Notes: a model not told the origin generated them from the sequence alone. A DNA stretch of 39,823 bases from Burkholderiaceae bacterium (GCA_023954035.1 JAMLIT010000035.1:1-39823), one strand, 5' to 3'. Positions 24,295-34,035 are shown, counted from the first letter of the stretch. Numbers and translations: made by a program.

Positions 24295-25870
24295 CTTTGG
24301 TGTCCAGGCCCAACTCCTGGATCTTGCGCGTGATGGTGTTGCGGCCAATGCCCAGGCGCTGCGCAGCTTCCATGCGACGGCCGTGCGTGGCATCGAGTGC
24401 GCCGGCGATCAGGCAGGCCTCAAACCGCTGGGACAGACGATCCCACACCTCCTCGCTGCCAGCGGCCAGCAAGGCGCGCACCTCAAGGGCCAGCGCCTGC
24501 TGCCAGTCCGCCGCCGTGGGCTTGGAAGTCGCTTCCGCCGCAGACCCGGAATGCGCGCCATAGGCACCTGCCCCGGCTGCCGGCGGAGGCGCTCGGCGTG
24601 CAGGGTCCGGCGAGCCGGACGCCGCGTCACCGCTCAGCGTGGCAGCGGAGGTGGGCCAAGCGAGCGTCTCGCTGTCTGGCGGGGGAATGGCAGAACGCGC
24701 AAGCACCTCCGGCGGCAGGTCTGGCGGCGATACGACCTGCCCCGGCGCCATGACTGTGAGCCAATGGCAGATGTTCTCTAGCTGCCGCACGTTGCCCGGG
24801 AAGTCAAACTGCGAAAGACACGCCAGCGCTGGCTCGGCGATGCGTTTGGCTTCCACACCGAGCTGGCGCGCGCTTACCTGCAGGAAATGGCGGGTGAGCA
24901 TGGGGATGTCCTCGCGCCGCTCGCGCAGCGCAGGCAGGCGCAAGCGGATCACATTGAGTCGGTGAAACAGGTCTTCGCGAAAAACACCCTCCTTGACGCG
25001 CTGCTCCAGGTTCTGGTGCGTAGCGGCCACGACGCGCACATGGGCCTTTACCGCGCTGTGACCACCGACACGGTAGAACTGTCCGTCAGAGAGCACGCGC
25101 AACAAGCGCGTTTGCAGGTCAAAGGCCATGTCGCCGATTTCATCGAGAAACAGCGTGCCGCCCTCGGCCTGCTCGAAGCGTCCGCGCCGCTGTGTCTGCG
25201 CTCCCGTGAACGCGCCGCGCTCGTGGCCAAACAATTCGGATTCAAGCAAATCCTTGGGGATCGCCGCCGTATTGATGGCGACGAAAGGGCCTTGCGCGAC
25301 AGGCGAATGCTTGTGCAGGGCCCGCGCCACGAGTTCCTTGCCCGTTCCCGATTCGCCGGTAATCAGCACCGTAACCTGGCTCTGGCTCAGGCGCCCAATG
25401 GCGCGAAACACGTCCTGCATGGCACCGGCCTGACCCAGCATCTCGGGCGAGCTTTCGGCAGACTCCTGCGCCACGTCCTCACGCTGGCTCTCCTGAACCG
25501 CGCGGCGGATCAGTTCGACCGCCCTGGGAAGATCAAAGGGCTTGGGCAGGTATTCGAAAGCCCCGCGCTGAAAGGCCGAAACGGCGCTGTCCAGATCCGA
25601 AAACGCCGTCATGATGATGACTGGCAGGCCGGGTTGCAGCGCCTGCACATTTTCGAGAAGCTGCAGCCCCGAGCCCCCAGGCATGCGGATGTCACTGACC
25701 AGCACCTGCGGCCCCGGCTGGTCCTCCAGGCCTTGGGCGATGGCGGCCATGGCTTCGAGCACCTCGCGGGGATGACTGAAGCTGCGCGTGCCCAAGCCCT
25801 CACGCGCCAGGGCCTTTTCCAGCACGAAGCGGATCGAAGGGTCGTCATCTACTATCCAGATCGGCTTCAT
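24272..25870 (-). CDS. ntrC: nitrogen regulation response regulator NtrC (sigma-54 activator)
   Basis: A sigma-54 enhancer-binding protein that activates nitrogen-assimilation genes such as glnA when phosphorylated by NtrB. The 532-residue protein has a receiver domain with Asp60 (LVSDIRMPG), an AAA+ domain with Walker A GESGTGKE (172-179), the sigma-54 contact loop GAFTGA (219-224) and Walker B GTLFLDEIGD (238-247), and a Fis-type helix-turn-helix at the C-terminus (AAQRLGIGRNTITRKIQELG). It is longer than E. coli NtrC (469) because of a Pro/Ala/Ser-rich linker of about 60 residues between AAA+ and Fis. Its C-terminal residues (about DLRQNGL) and stop codon come from repeat copy 4. It follows ntrB by 33 nt. 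Confidence 0.95.
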   Translation of the reverse strand: MKPIWIVDDDPSIRFVLEKALAREGLGTRSFSHPREVLEAMAAIAQGLEDQPGPQVLVSDIRMPGGSGLQLLENVQALQPGLPVIIMTAFSDLDSAVSAFQRGAFEYLPKPFDLPRAVELIRRAVQESQREDVAQESAESSPEMLGQAGAMQDVFRAIGRLSQSQVTVLITGESGTGKELVARALHKHSPVAQGPFVAINTAAIPKDLLESELFGHERGAFTGAQTQRRGRFEQAEGGTLFLDEIGDMAFDLQTRLLRVLSDGQFYRVGGHSAVKAHVRVVAATHQNLEQRVKEGVFREDLFHRLNVIRLRLPALRERREDIPMLTRHFLQVSARQLGVEAKRIAEPALACLSQFDFPGNVRQLENICHWLTVMAPGQVVSPPDLPPEVLARSAIPPPDSETLAWPTSAATLSGDAASGSPDPARRAPPPAAGAGAYGAHSGSAAEATSKPTAADWQQALALEVRALLAAGSEEVWDRLSQRFEACLIAGALDATHGRRMEAAQRLGIGRNTITRKIQELGLDTKDLRQNGL

Positions 25871-25903
25871 AAGCAGTCATTCCCCGTTGGCAGTCGTCGT
25901 TCC

Positions 25904-26983
25904 TCAGGGAAGCGGAATGAGCATACGAAAGTCGGTGCAACCGGGCACGCTTTCGCATTCAATCAATCCATGGTGCTGCTGCACAAACGTCTGCGCCAGC
26001 GTCAGCCCCAACCCCGAGCCGCCCTCGCGTCCCGACACCAGGGGATAGAAGATTCTTTCCCGGATGGCGTCAGGCACGCCAGGCCCGTTGTCAATGACAT
26101 GCAATTCCAGTGCCAGGCGATAGCGCTTCCGTCCAAACGTGACCTGGCGTGCGACGCGGGTGCGCAAGATGATGCAGGCACGGCCTTGCGCCATGGCCGG
26201 CAGCAGCGCCTGGGCCGCGTTTTGCACGATATTGAGCACCGCCTGGATCAGCTGCGCCCGGTCGCCGCGGAACTCGGGAATGGACGTGTCGTAGTCGCGC
26301 TGGATGCGCAGGCCCTGGGGGTACTGCGCGAGCACCAACGAGCGCACGCGCTCGCAGATTTCGTGGATGTTGACGTCACCCACCTGATGCGGGTGCCGGT
26401 GCGGTTCCAGCAAGCGGTCGACCAGGCTTTGCAGCCGGTCGGCCTCGTGCACGATCACTTCGGTGTATTCGCTCAGCTCGGGGCTTTGCAGTTCCAGCGC
26501 AAGCAATTGCGCGGCGCCGCGGATACCGCCCAGCGGGTTCTTGATCTCGTGCGCCAGATTGCGAATCAGCTCCTTGTGCGCCTGGGCCTGCTCCAGCAAG
26601 CGTTCCTCCCGGTCCTGGCGCACCTGCTGCTCCAGCGGCCAGAGCTCCACCACGATCTGCTCGCGCAATTCCTCGGGTGCAAAGCTCACGTGTACGGGAA
26701 TGCTGTCCTGGTGCGGCCGACGCAACAGTGCTTCCACGCGCAGCGCCGCGAAATCCCTGCTGTGCGCGCCGGCCAGCGCAGTCTGAATCAGGGCCGGTTC
26801 GGTGAAGAACTGACTGAAATCGCTCCCTGCCAGGGTGCGCCGCGAAGCGCCCAGGGCTTGCTCCAACGCTGCGTTGACGCAGAGAACCGAACCGTCGGCA
26901 TGCAGCACCGCCACCAGCACCGAGAGCAGGTCAAACGCCTGGAACGATGGGGGGCTGCGTGGTGCTGCCCCGCGGTTCCCCAC
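25904..26983 (-). CDS. ntrB: nitrogen regulation sensor kinase NtrB
   Basis: Cytoplasmic kinase/phosphatase that, under control of PII protein, phosphorylates NtrC when nitrogen is scarce. The 359-residue protein has a PAS domain (LLSVLVAVLHADGSVLCVN, about 19-37), His145 in NLAHEIKNPLGGIRGA and an ATPase domain with IVQNAAQAL, DNGPGVPDA and GGSGLGLTLAQ. No membrane segment, as expected. The start is a GTG at 26983 that immediately follows the TAA stop of the DUF4124 gene with no base between, so translation is likely coupled. The genes run glnA-DUF4124-ntrB-ntrC; the Comamonadaceae-like insertion of a DUF4124 gene is unusual compared with E. coli glnA-glnL-glnG. Confidence 0.93.
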   Translation of the reverse strand: MGNRGAAPRSPPSFQAFDLLSVLVAVLHADGSVLCVNAALEQALGASRRTLAGSDFSQFFTEPALIQTALAGAHSRDFAALRVEALLRRPHQDSIPVHVSFAPEELREQIVVELWPLEQQVRQDREERLLEQAQAHKELIRNLAHEIKNPLGGIRGAAQLLALELQSPELSEYTEVIVHEADRLQSLVDRLLEPHRHPHQVGDVNIHEICERVRSLVLAQYPQGLRIQRDYDTSIPEFRGDRAQLIQAVLNIVQNAAQALLPAMAQGRACIILRTRVARQVTFGRKRYRLALELHVIDNGPGVPDAIRERIFYPLVSGREGGSGLGLTLAQTFVQQHHGLIECESVPGCTDFRMLIPLP

Positions 26984-27490
26984 TTAGCGCACCGCGGGAA
27001 GGCGCTCGATTTCGCGCCGAATCCCTTCGACGTCTGCTTCGGCACGCGCCAGCGATGCCTTCAGCTCGGCAGTGCGTTCCATGTACTTCTGCGGGTTGCG
27101 CAGGTCCAGCGCGTTGCGCTGGGGGGAGCCATCGTTGTATTCCTGCTTGATCTCGGCCAAGCGTGCCTGCGCCTTTTTCAATTCCGATTCCAGAATGGCA
27201 CGCGCGTCGGCGTCGCGGGCGCGCTGGTCATTGGGATCGACGCGGGGCGCCGACGGCGGGGATGAGGCCGCTTTCGGTGCGGCGCCGCTCCCCCCAGGGG
27301 CCGGGCGTGTGCCCTCGACCACGGTCACGTTCCCGCCCTCGACCACCTTGCAGTTGCGTTCCTTGGCCACCGAAGCATTGTTCGTGTACTCGTTTCCGCA
27401 GCGGTAGATGCGGTTCTGCGCAAATGCTGTCGAAGCGGCCAAAGCCAGGAAAACGAAGGAGGACAGGAGGGGATAAGGCAATTTTTTCAT
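26984..27490 (-). CDS. DUF4124-domain secreted protein
   Basis: A 168-residue exported protein. The N-terminus is a signal peptide (MKKLPYPLLSSFVFLALAAS, cleavage AFA-QN near residue 25). The mature N-terminal part has the DUF4124 pattern (NRIYRCGNEYTNNASVAKERNC) with two cysteines that could form a disulphide. After a Pro/Ala/Gly-rich linker, residues about 90-165 are a highly charged coiled coil (LESELKKAQARLAEIKQEYN and LKASLARAEADVEGIRREIERL). Function unknown. It lies between glnA and ntrB; its TAA directly abuts the ntrB GTG. ATG 27490 gives the signal peptide; the longer frame upstream is rejected. Confidence 0.85.
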   Translation of the reverse strand: MKKLPYPLLSSFVFLALAASTAFAQNRIYRCGNEYTNNASVAKERNCKVVEGGNVTVVEGTRPAPGGSGAAPKAASSPPSAPRVDPNDQRARDADARAILESELKKAQARLAEIKQEYNDGSPQRNALDLRNPQKYMERTAELKASLARAEADVEGIRREIERLPAVR

Positions 27491-27678
27491 GGGCGTACCA
27501 GTGCGCAGAAGGCGCAGTGCCCAGCCAGTATCGCCCAAAACGCCGGGCGCCTTCAAGCCGGCACCGGCCCCGAGGAAGCAAGGCCTGGACGGCGCGAAGG
27601 TCAGGGCCCTGCGCAGGGCAACCGACCAAACCGTGGTCCTTGCCGCCTCGTTGCACGCTGCGCACAGGCAGGCAGCGC

Positions 27679-29094
27679 CTACAGCGAGTAATACATGTCG
27701 AACTCGACGGGGTGCACCGCCTGGCGAAATCGGGTGACTTCACCCATTTTGAGTTCGATATAGGCATCCACCATCGCATCGCTGAACACCCCACCCTTGG
27801 TGAGAAAGGCGCGGTCGGCGTCGAGCGCCTCAAGCGCCTGATCCAGGCTGTGGCAAACCGTTGGCACCAACTTGTCCTCTTCCGGCGGCAAGTGGTACAA
27901 GTCTTTGGTGGCAGCTTCGCCAGGGTGGATCTTGTTCTCCACACCGTCCAGGCCCGCCATCAACAATGCCGCAAAGCCCAAGTAAGGGTTCATCAGCGGG
28001 TCGGGGAAGCGCGCCTCCACACGGCGGCCCTTGGGGTTGGCCACGTAAGGAATGCGGATGGAAGCGGACCGATTCTTGGCCGAATAAGCCAGTTTCACCG
28101 GCGCCTCGAAGTGCGGAACGAGACGCTTGTAACTGTTGGTGCCCGGATTCGTGATCGCGTTCAGCGCCCGGGCGTGCTGGATGATGCCGCCGATGTAATA
28201 CAGAGCAAAATCCGACAGGCCGGCGTAGCCGTCACCGGCAAACAGGTTTTTGCCGTCCTTCCAGACCGACTGGTGCACGTGCATGCCAGAGCCGTTGTCG
28301 CCGGCATACGGCTTGGGCATGAACGTGGCCGTTTTGCCATAGGCGTTGGCCACGTTGTGAACCACGTACTTTTGCAGCTGGGTCCAGTCGGCCCGCTCCA
28401 CCAGCGTGCTGAACCGGGTGCCGATCTCGTTTTGCCCGGCGCCGGCCACTTCGTGGTGGAAAACTTCGACCGGGATGCCCAGCGACTCGAGGATCAAGGA
28501 CATTTCGGCGCGCATGTCGTGCGTACTGTCCACTGGAGGTACCGGAAAGTAACCCCCTTTGAGCGTAGGCCGATGGCCACGATTGCCACCTTCGAGCTTG
28601 GCGCCCGTGTTCCAGGGCGCCTCGTATTCCTCGATCTCGACGCTGACATTGCCAGGCTCGTTGCTCCAGCGCACGCCATCAAAAATGAAAAACTCGGGCT
28701 CCGGTCCAAAGAACGCGGTGTCGCCCAGCCCAGACGCCTTGAGATACGCCTCCGCGCGCTTGGCGATCGAGCGCGGATCGCGGTCATAGGCCTTACCGTC
28801 GCTGGGCTCGATCACGTCGCAGGTCATGATCAAGGTCGTCTCTTCAAAAAACGGATCGATGTTCGCCGAATTGGGATCCGGTACCAACTGCATATCCGAC
28901 GCTTCGATCCCCTTCCAGCCAGCGATGGAAGAACCATCGAATGCATGGCCCGAAGCGAACTTTTCCTCATCGAAATGCGACACCGGAACCGTGGTGTGGT
29001 GCTGCTTGCCACGGGTGTCGGTGAAACGGAAGTCAACGAACTTGACTTCGTTTTCCTTCACCATCTTCATCACATCTGCAACGGTCTTGGCCAT
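27679..29094 (-). CDS. glnA: glutamine synthetase, type I
   Basis: Makes glutamine from glutamate, ammonia and ATP, the main ammonia-assimilation step. The 471-residue protein has the beta-Grasp N-domain ([21 protein letters not shown]), the catalytic signature [12 protein letters not shown], the ATP-binding [16 protein letters not shown] and the adenylylation Tyr in [10 protein letters not shown], so it is a GlnE-regulated dodecameric GSI-beta type. ATG 29094 follows AGGAG at six bases. A consensus sigma-54 promoter lies about 48 bp upstream. Downstream are the DUF4124 gene (188-nt gap) and ntrB-ntrC, so expression of the regulators may partly come from the glnA promoter. Confidence 0.98.
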   Translation of the reverse strand: MAKTVADVMKMVKENEVKFVDFRFTDTRGKQHHTTVPVSHFDEEKFASGHAFDGSSIAGWKGIEASDMQLVPDPNSANIDPFFEETTLIMTCDVIEPSDGKAYDRDPRSIAKRAEAYLKASGLGDTAFFGPEPEFFIFDGVRWSNEPGNVSVEIEEYEAPWNTGAKLEGGNRGHRPTLKGGYFPVPPVDSTHDMRAEMSLILESLGIPVEVFHHEVAGAGQNEIGTRFSTLVERADWTQLQKYVVHNVANAYGKTATFMPKPYAGDNGSGMHVHQSVWKDGKNLFAGDGYAGLSDFALYYIGGIIQHARALNAITNPGTNSYKRLVPHFEAPVKLAYSAKNRSASIRIPYVANPKGRRVEARFPDPLMNPYLGFAALLMAGLDGVENKIHPGEAATKDLYHLPPEEDKLVPTVCHSLDQALEALDADRAFLTKGGVFSDAMVDAYIELKMGEVTRFRQAVHPVEFDMYYSL

Positions 29095-29141
29095 CCGAAT
29101 CTCCTGGGTAAATCGGGTTGAGTAAGTGTGTAGCAAATCAA

Positions 29142-29157
29142 AGCAGGTTATGTGCCA
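29142..29157 (-). promoter_or_regulatory. sigma-54 promoter of glnA
   Basis: The minus strand reads TGGCACATAACCTGCT, matching TGGCACRN4TTGCW with correct GG-to-GC spacing of 12 positions; only one of the consensus positions (TT to CT before GC) differs. The predicted start site is about 12 bp further, giving a leader of roughly 37 nt. A NtrC-like half-site TGCACCA lies about 65 bp upstream (29219-29225); its partner half is not clear. Confidence 0.75.
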
Positions 29158-29246
29158 ATGTGCCGGTTGAGGCAGCGCAGCAACCAGGTCATGGCCCGTG
29201 CCTCATCTCGCTTCTTTGTGGTGCATTTTGCGTCGCCGAGAAAAGC

Positions 29247-30071
29247 TCATCCGGCACGCACCAATTCAGGGCCAAGGCGCGCTCCAAATTGGTGCAGTCC
29301 TGTCCTCAAGGCTTCCCAAGCTGGCGGAACGAGGGCGCTGGGGCCTTTCACACCCAGTTCGAGATGGGGTCCGTGCACCGGATGGTCGACGCTCGGAAGA
29401 CAAAACACGCAGATGTTGGGGTAATCGCGCTCGATTTGTTCCATAAGCGGAGTCAGCGCGGCTTCCGGGCTGTCGAACACCACGACCGAATGCTCGGTGC
29501 GTGCTCTCTGGTGAAAATGCTCGGCATAGAAGCTGTCGAGCGCCCAGGCGATCATCGGCCATGCCATCACCGGAAAGCCGGGAACGAAGTACACCGCGCC
29601 ACGCGAACCAGGCGAGTCGCAGAAAAAGCCAGGAATCTGGTTGTACGGGTTGGGAATGACGCGCGAGCCCGTCGGGAATTCGCCCATCTTCAGCCGCTGC
29701 TGATTGTCCGCTCGGTCCGGCTCGTATGGCTCACCGTTCTCCGAAGCCAGCCGCCGAATGCGGGTCTCGATCAGTGCCCGCGCCTCGGGATGCAACAAGG
29801 TGGAAACACCCAGAGCCTGCGCTGCGCAGGCGCGCGTATGGTCGTCCGGGGTCGCGCCGATACCGCCAGTGCAAAAGACGACGTCGCCTGAAGCAAACGC
29901 ACGCCGAAGCGCTGCGGTGATGCGCTGCGGGTCGTCCCCCACGTATTCCGACCACGCCAAGCCCAGGCCCCGCTCTCGCAGCAGCTCGATGACCTTGACG
30001 AGATGCTTGTCGACGCGCTTGCCCGACAGAATTTCGTCGCCGACGACGATCAGACCGAATTGGGGACTCAT
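29247..30071 (-). CDS. CinA N-terminal / MoCF-biosynthesis domain protein
   Basis: A 274-residue protein of the competence/damage-inducible CinA N-terminal type, related to molybdopterin-binding MoaB/Mog folds. Conserved parts are FGLIVVGDEILSGKRVDKH at the N-terminus, VVFCTGGIGATPDDHTR (about 65-81) and the loop MGEFPTGSRVIPNPYNQIPG. It lacks the C-terminal amidohydrolase domain of full CinA. The role of such short proteins is not settled. ATG 30071 overlaps the stop of the EI24 gene as ATGA (30068-30071), so translation is coupled to that membrane protein. The convergent distance to glnA on the same strand is 152 nt, which includes the glnA promoter. Confidence 0.85.
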   Translation of the reverse strand: MSPQFGLIVVGDEILSGKRVDKHLVKVIELLRERGLGLAWSEYVGDDPQRITAALRRAFASGDVVFCTGGIGATPDDHTRACAAQALGVSTLLHPEARALIETRIRRLASENGEPYEPDRADNQQRLKMGEFPTGSRVIPNPYNQIPGFFCDSPGSRGAVYFVPGFPVMAWPMIAWALDSFYAEHFHQRARTEHSVVVFDSPEAALTPLMEQIERDYPNICVFCLPSVDHPVHGPHLELGVKGPSALVPPAWEALRTGLHQFGARLGPELVRAG

Positions 30072-30919
30072 GGGCTTGCAACCTCTTGCGAATCCGACTG
30101 CCCAGTCAGGGCTGGCGGCAGGAAAGTGGCGTTTCTGTGTTGTTGGAGAGCGCCCAGACAATAGTGCGCGAACCAGAGTGAAGAGAACGCAAAAACCAGC
30201 GTATAAATCCAGATCCCGAGAGGAATCAGCACAAAAAAAGCTGCAGCAAACACCAGCCCCGACGCCCAGACAATGGCAGGCGCAGCGCCCAGATAGCCAC
30301 TGACCAGGCCGATGGCCAGCAACGCCATCCGGTGACGTCGCAGGACTAAGACGCGCTCTTGCGGATCCGCATGCTCGGCCAGCGCGTCAAATGCCATGAC
30401 GCGGTAGGTCAGCCAACCCCAGATCAGCGGGGGCAGGACCAAAACGAGGGGCGGAATCAGCCACAGCGGCATCGACGCGAAGAGGGCCAACAAGGCCCAG
30501 AACATCGAGCCCAACGACCAGGCCAGGCTATGCAGAAAAGAAGCTCCCTTGCGGCGCACAAGCTCCGGGAATCGACGCTGCGCGACCAGCGCGACCAAGG
30601 CAGGCGTCATCATCGTCGCGACCACCAGGAGCGCCAGCACGACCACGATCGGAACCACGACCGCCAACACCAGCAAGGGAGCCAATACGGACGGCAGATT
30701 TCCTGCGCCCCATGCACTCAGCCAGCTCCACAGGCTGGCCATCAGCCCGGAAGCATTCATCCATTCGACCACGGCCCCCACTGCTGCATCCCAGTAGAAA
30801 TGGCCCAGCAGCACGGCACCAAGGCCCATCAGCAACAGCGGCAGGACAGAAAGGATGAGAACACGCGGCAGCACGCAATACGCCAAGGCGCGCCAGAATG
30901 AATCCATCAAAAGCGGCAT
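30068..30919 (-). CDS. EI24-domain membrane protein
   Basis: A 283-residue polytopic inner-membrane protein with at least five or six hydrophobic helices (for example around VLILSVLPLLLMGLGAVLLG, VLAVVVPIVVVLALLVVATM and FAAAFFVLIPLGIWIYTLVF), matching the EI24/CysZ-like family (Pfam EI24). CysZ is a sulphate importer, but many betaproteobacterial relatives have unknown roles, so I do not assign a substrate. Start ATG 30919 is the best available; ATG 30907 is also possible and neither has a good Shine-Dalgarno. It ends in an ATGA overlap with the CinA-type gene. It is separated from the tRNA-Asp terminator by about 30 nt and must have a promoter around 30920-30960. Confidence 0.85.
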   Translation of the reverse strand: MPLLMDSFWRALAYCVLPRVLILSVLPLLLMGLGAVLLGHFYWDAAVGAVVEWMNASGLMASLWSWLSAWGAGNLPSVLAPLLVLAVVVPIVVVLALLVVATMMTPALVALVAQRRFPELVRRKGASFLHSLAWSLGSMFWALLALFASMPLWLIPPLVLVLPPLIWGWLTYRVMAFDALAEHADPQERVLVLRRHRMALLAIGLVSGYLGAAPAIVWASGLVFAAAFFVLIPLGIWIYTLVFAFSSLWFAHYCLGALQQHRNATFLPPALTGQSDSQEVASP

Positions 30920-30950
30920 GGAATGAGCATACCTGTTGGCAGAAGCGCCC

Positions 30951-30994
30951 GCCGAAAATGAAAAATGGGCTGCAGGTATTGCACTGCAGCCCAT
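30951..30994 (-). terminator. intrinsic terminator after tRNA-Asp
   Basis: On minus, ATGGGCTGCAG and CTGCAGCCCAT (arms 30984-30994 and 30965-30975) form a perfect 11-bp stem with an eight-base loop, followed by TTTTCATTTTC. It closes the gltX / tRNA series. Confidence 0.92.
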
Positions 30995-31002
30995 GCGGGT
31001 GA

Positions 31003-31079
31003 TGGCGGAGTGGACGGGACTCGAACCCGCGACCCCCGGCGTGACAGGCCGGTATTCTAACCAACTGAACTACCACTCC
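31003..31079 (-). tRNA. tRNA-Asp (GTC)
   Basis: A 77-nt cloverleaf on minus: GGAGTGG/CCACTCC acceptor, D-arm TAGTTCAGTTGGTTAGA, anticodon GTC within CCTGTCACG, T-arm CGGGTTCGAGTCCCG, G discriminator (an Asp identity base) and encoded CCA. Last of three tRNAs in a row. Confidence 0.97.
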
Positions 31080-31128
31080 TGGCAGGCAGCTTCTGCTTGC
31101 ATTTCTGCGCAAGCCAAGCGCTGCGACT

Positions 31129-31204
31129 TGGCGACCCCACGGGGATTCGAACCCCGGTACTCACCGTGAAAGGGTGATGTCCTAGGCCTCTAGACGATGG
31201 GGTC
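31129..31204 (-). tRNA. tRNA-Glu (TTC)
   Basis: A 76-nt cloverleaf on minus with GACCCCA/TGGGGTC acceptor, D-arm TCGTCTAGAGGCCTAGGAC, anticodon TTC in CCTTTCACGG, T-arm CCGGGGTTCGAATCCCCG and G discriminator plus CCA. It is the substrate of GltX, whose gene lies 172 nt upstream on the same strand. Confidence 0.97.
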
Positions 31205-31237
31205 AAAACCTTGGAACAAACCGAACAACCAACCATT

Positions 31238-31313
<76 letters not shown>

Positions 31314-31375
31314 AAAACCACCGAATGCCAAATTTCTGCAGAATTCATCTGAGCCTTGAATTATAGACAGCTTTT

Positions 31376-32797
31376 TCAGCGCTTTTTGAGGCGCTCAAGA
31401 ACTTTTTCCCGGCCCAGCAACTCGAGCATCGCGTCCACCGAAGGCGTCTGCGCCGTGCCTGCCACCAGCACGCGAACGGGCATGGCCAGTTGCGGCATCT
31501 TCATTTCGTAGCGGGCAAGCGTTTGCTTGATGGCTGCGGCAATCGATGCCCGCTCCCAGGCACATTCTTCCAGCGCCTGCGCCAGCGCATCCAGCGCTTG
31601 AGCCACGGACTGCGTCAGGTACTGCGCGCGCTCTTGCTCGGAGCAAGCGACCTGATCGCCCAGCAACCGCTCTGCCCAGTCGGCCAATGCGACGGTCGTG
31701 TCACAGCGGTCTTTGAAAAGCGCGCACAGAGGGACGAGCGACGCGAGGTCGAGTCCGGAGACCTTGCGCTTGGCCAACTGCTCGGACACCAGCTGGGCAA
31801 GCGCTTCGTCCTTCATGGCCTTGATGTGCTGGGCGTTCACCCAACGCAGCTTCGCTTCGTCAAACTGCGCCGCGCTGCGGCCAAGGTGATCCAGGTTGAA
31901 CCATTCAATGAACTGCTGCCGCGTAAAAATCTCGTCATCGCCATGGCTCCAGCCCAGTCGCGCCAGATAGTTGATCATGGCATCGGCCAGATAGCCTTCG
32001 TCGCGGTACTGCGTGACAGGCTTGGCCCCGTTGCGCTTGCTCATCTTCTCCCCCTGCTCATTGAGCACGGTGGGAAGGTGTGCATACACGGGCGGCTGCG
32101 CCCCAAGGGCCAGAAAGATGTTGATCTGGCGCGGCGTGTTGTTGACGTGGTCATCACCCCGAATCACGTGCGTGATCTCCATGTCTATGTCGTCCACGAC
32201 AACACAGAAGTTATAAGTAGGTGTGCCGTCGGGCCGGGCAATCACCAAATCATCCAATTCTTCGTTGCGAATTTCAATCCGACCTTTGACCTTGTCGTCC
32301 CACGCCACCACACCGCCTTGCGGATTGCGAAAGCGCAGCACCGGCTGCACACCCGGCGGCACATCCGGCAGCGACTTGCCCGACTCGGGGCGCCACAGCC
32401 CGTTGTAGCGGGGCTTTTCCTTGTTAGCCATTTGCTGTTCGCGCAACGCATCGAGTTCTTGCACCGACATGTAGCAGGGGTAAACATGGCCACTGGCCTT
32501 GAGCTGACCAAGCACCTCACGGTACCGATCCATGCGCTGCATCTGGTAGAAAGGCCCCTCGTCGGGCGCCATGCCCAGCCAATCCAATCCCTCAAGAATC
32601 ACATCGACGGCGGCCTGCGTGGAACGCTCGACATCGGTATCTTCAATGCGCAGGATGAAATCCCCGCCGGTGGATCGTGCGAAAGCCCAGGGATACAGCG
32701 CCGAGCGGATATTTCCCAGATGGATAAAGCCGGTGGGCGATGGGGCGAATCGCGTGCGCACGCGCGCCGCAGGCAAATTGGTTATCTGGTCGTTCAT
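31376..32797 (-). CDS. gltX: glutamyl-tRNA synthetase
   Basis: Charges tRNA-Glu with glutamate. The 473-residue class I synthetase has the HIGH-type motif [13 protein letters not shown] (17-29), the IEDTD and [21 protein letters not shown] signatures and the KMSKR loop ([10 protein letters not shown] near 255), with a C-terminal anticodon-binding helical domain. Length matches bacterial GluRS (E. coli 471). Its ATG overlaps the metZ stop as ATGA (32794-32797). Downstream in the same direction lie tRNA-Ala, tRNA-Glu and tRNA-Asp, so the enzyme and its cognate tRNA may share a transcript. Confidence 0.98.
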   Translation of the reverse strand: MNDQITNLPAARVRTRFAPSPTGFIHLGNIRSALYPWAFARSTGGDFILRIEDTDVERSTQAAVDVILEGLDWLGMAPDEGPFYQMQRMDRYREVLGQLKASGHVYPCYMSVQELDALREQQMANKEKPRYNGLWRPESGKSLPDVPPGVQPVLRFRNPQGGVVAWDDKVKGRIEIRNEELDDLVIARPDGTPTYNFCVVVDDIDMEITHVIRGDDHVNNTPRQINIFLALGAQPPVYAHLPTVLNEQGEKMSKRNGAKPVTQYRDEGYLADAMINYLARLGWSHGDDEIFTRQQFIEWFNLDHLGRSAAQFDEAKLRWVNAQHIKAMKDEALAQLVSEQLAKRKVSGLDLASLVPLCALFKDRCDTTVALADWAERLLGDQVACSEQERAQYLTQSVAQALDALAQALEECAWERASIAAAIKQTLARYEMKMPQLAMPVRVLVAGTAQTPSVDAMLELLGREKVLERLKKR

Positions 32798-34005
32798 TTC
32801 AAGCTATCCAGGCCGCGCGCTAGGTCGGCCTTCAAATCGTCGATGTGTTCCAGCCCCACGGCAAGACGGATCAGGCCTTGGCCGATGCCTGCAGCACTGC
32901 GCTGCGCGTCGGTCAAACGGCCATGGGAGGTGCTTGCCGGGTGAGTAATGGTGGTCTTGGTGTCACCCAAGTTGGCTGTGATGCTGCATATGCGGGTGCT
33001 ATCAATCACATGAAAGGCGCTGGCGCGCGCGGCTGCAGCTTCTGCGCCGCCAACCACAAACGACACCACAGCGCCACCCACACCCGATTGCTGGCGCATG
33101 GCCAACTCATGCTGCGGATGCGAAGCCAGGCCAGGATAAAAGGTGCGTCTCACCGCAGGGTGCGACTCGAGCCAGCTTGCAATGGCCAGCGCGTGGGCGC
33201 TTTGCGCTTGCATGCGAATAGACAAGGTCTCGAGCCCCTTGAGCACCACCCAGGCGTTGAAGGGCGAGAGATTCATGCCCGCGCTGCGGATCAAGGGCGC
33301 GAGTTTTTCCTCAATCAGCGCATGCGGGCCGCAGACTGCGCCCGCCATGACGCGCCCCTGACCATCAAGAAACTTGGTGCCTGAATGGATCACCAGATCC
33401 GCTCCCATTTCTGCAGGGCGCTGCAGCGCAGGAGAGGCAAAGCAGTTGTCGACCGCCAGCAGCACGCCGGCCTCGTGCGCGATGTCCGCCAGCGCACGAA
33501 TGTCGCAAAGCTCGGTCAACGGGTTGGTCGGAGTCTCGGCAAAGAGCAGACGCGTTTCGGGTCGAACGGCCGCGCGCCAAGCCGCAACGTCGGTTTGCGG
33601 CACAAAAGTCGATTGCACGCCAAAACGCGCCAACTCGCCCCCGATGAGCTTCATGGTGGATCCGAACATCGACTGCGAGCACACGACATGGTCTCCTGCC
33701 TTGAGCAGCGCGAGGCACATCAGCAAGATGGCAGACATTCCGCTGGCCGTGGCAACCGCCGCTTGTGTGCCCTCCATTGCGGCCAGCCGCTGCTCAAAGC
33801 TCGTTACGGTGGGATTGGCCGTGCGGGTGTAGGTGTAGCCTTCCTCCTCACCGGCAAAGCGCCGCGCTGCGGTGGCTGCGTCGGGTTGGACGAAGCTGCT
33901 GCTCAGATACAGCGCTTCGGAATGTTCGCCAAACTGACTGCGCGGTACGGCCTGGCGCACCGCCAGGGTGTCGGGGTGCAGACCGGTGCTATCGAATGCC
34001 GTCAT
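32794..34005 (-). CDS. metZ: O-succinylhomoserine sulfhydrylase
   Basis: PLP enzyme that converts O-succinylhomoserine and sulphide to homocysteine, the direct-sulphydrylation route to methionine. The 403-residue Cys/Met-metabolism enzyme has [10 protein letters not shown] (58-67), the PLP-phosphate-binding ATASGMSA, an Asp in VDNCFASP and the Schiff-base Lys211 in [12 protein letters not shown]. The pattern [17 protein letters not shown] near the N-terminus and length favour MetZ over MetB/MetC. It stands 30 nt after purF and overlaps gltX, within the folC-purF-metZ-gltX string. Confidence 0.93.
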   Translation of the reverse strand: MTAFDSTGLHPDTLAVRQAVPRSQFGEHSEALYLSSSFVQPDAATAARRFAGEEEGYTYTRTANPTVTSFEQRLAAMEGTQAAVATASGMSAILLMCLALLKAGDHVVCSQSMFGSTMKLIGGELARFGVQSTFVPQTDVAAWRAAVRPETRLLFAETPTNPLTELCDIRALADIAHEAGVLLAVDNCFASPALQRPAEMGADLVIHSGTKFLDGQGRVMAGAVCGPHALIEEKLAPLIRSAGMNLSPFNAWVVLKGLETLSIRMQAQSAHALAIASWLESHPAVRRTFYPGLASHPQHELAMRQQSGVGGAVVSFVVGGAEAAAARASAFHVIDSTRICSITANLGDTKTTITHPASTSHGRLTDAQRSAAGIGQGLIRLAVGLEHIDDLKADLARGLDSLK

Positions 34006-34035
34006 GAAGCTCTTTCTCTCATTGAACGCGCGGCG

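Noticed and set aside
24887-27265. 792-codon plus-strand open frame across ntrC and ntrB
   Set aside because: Antisense shadow of two clearly recognised genes, with no recognisable domain.
27491-27678. Small RNA or terminator in the gap between glnA and the DUF4124 gene
   Set aside because: Only imperfect GC-rich inverted repeats without a U-tract are visible; nothing firm enough to annotate.
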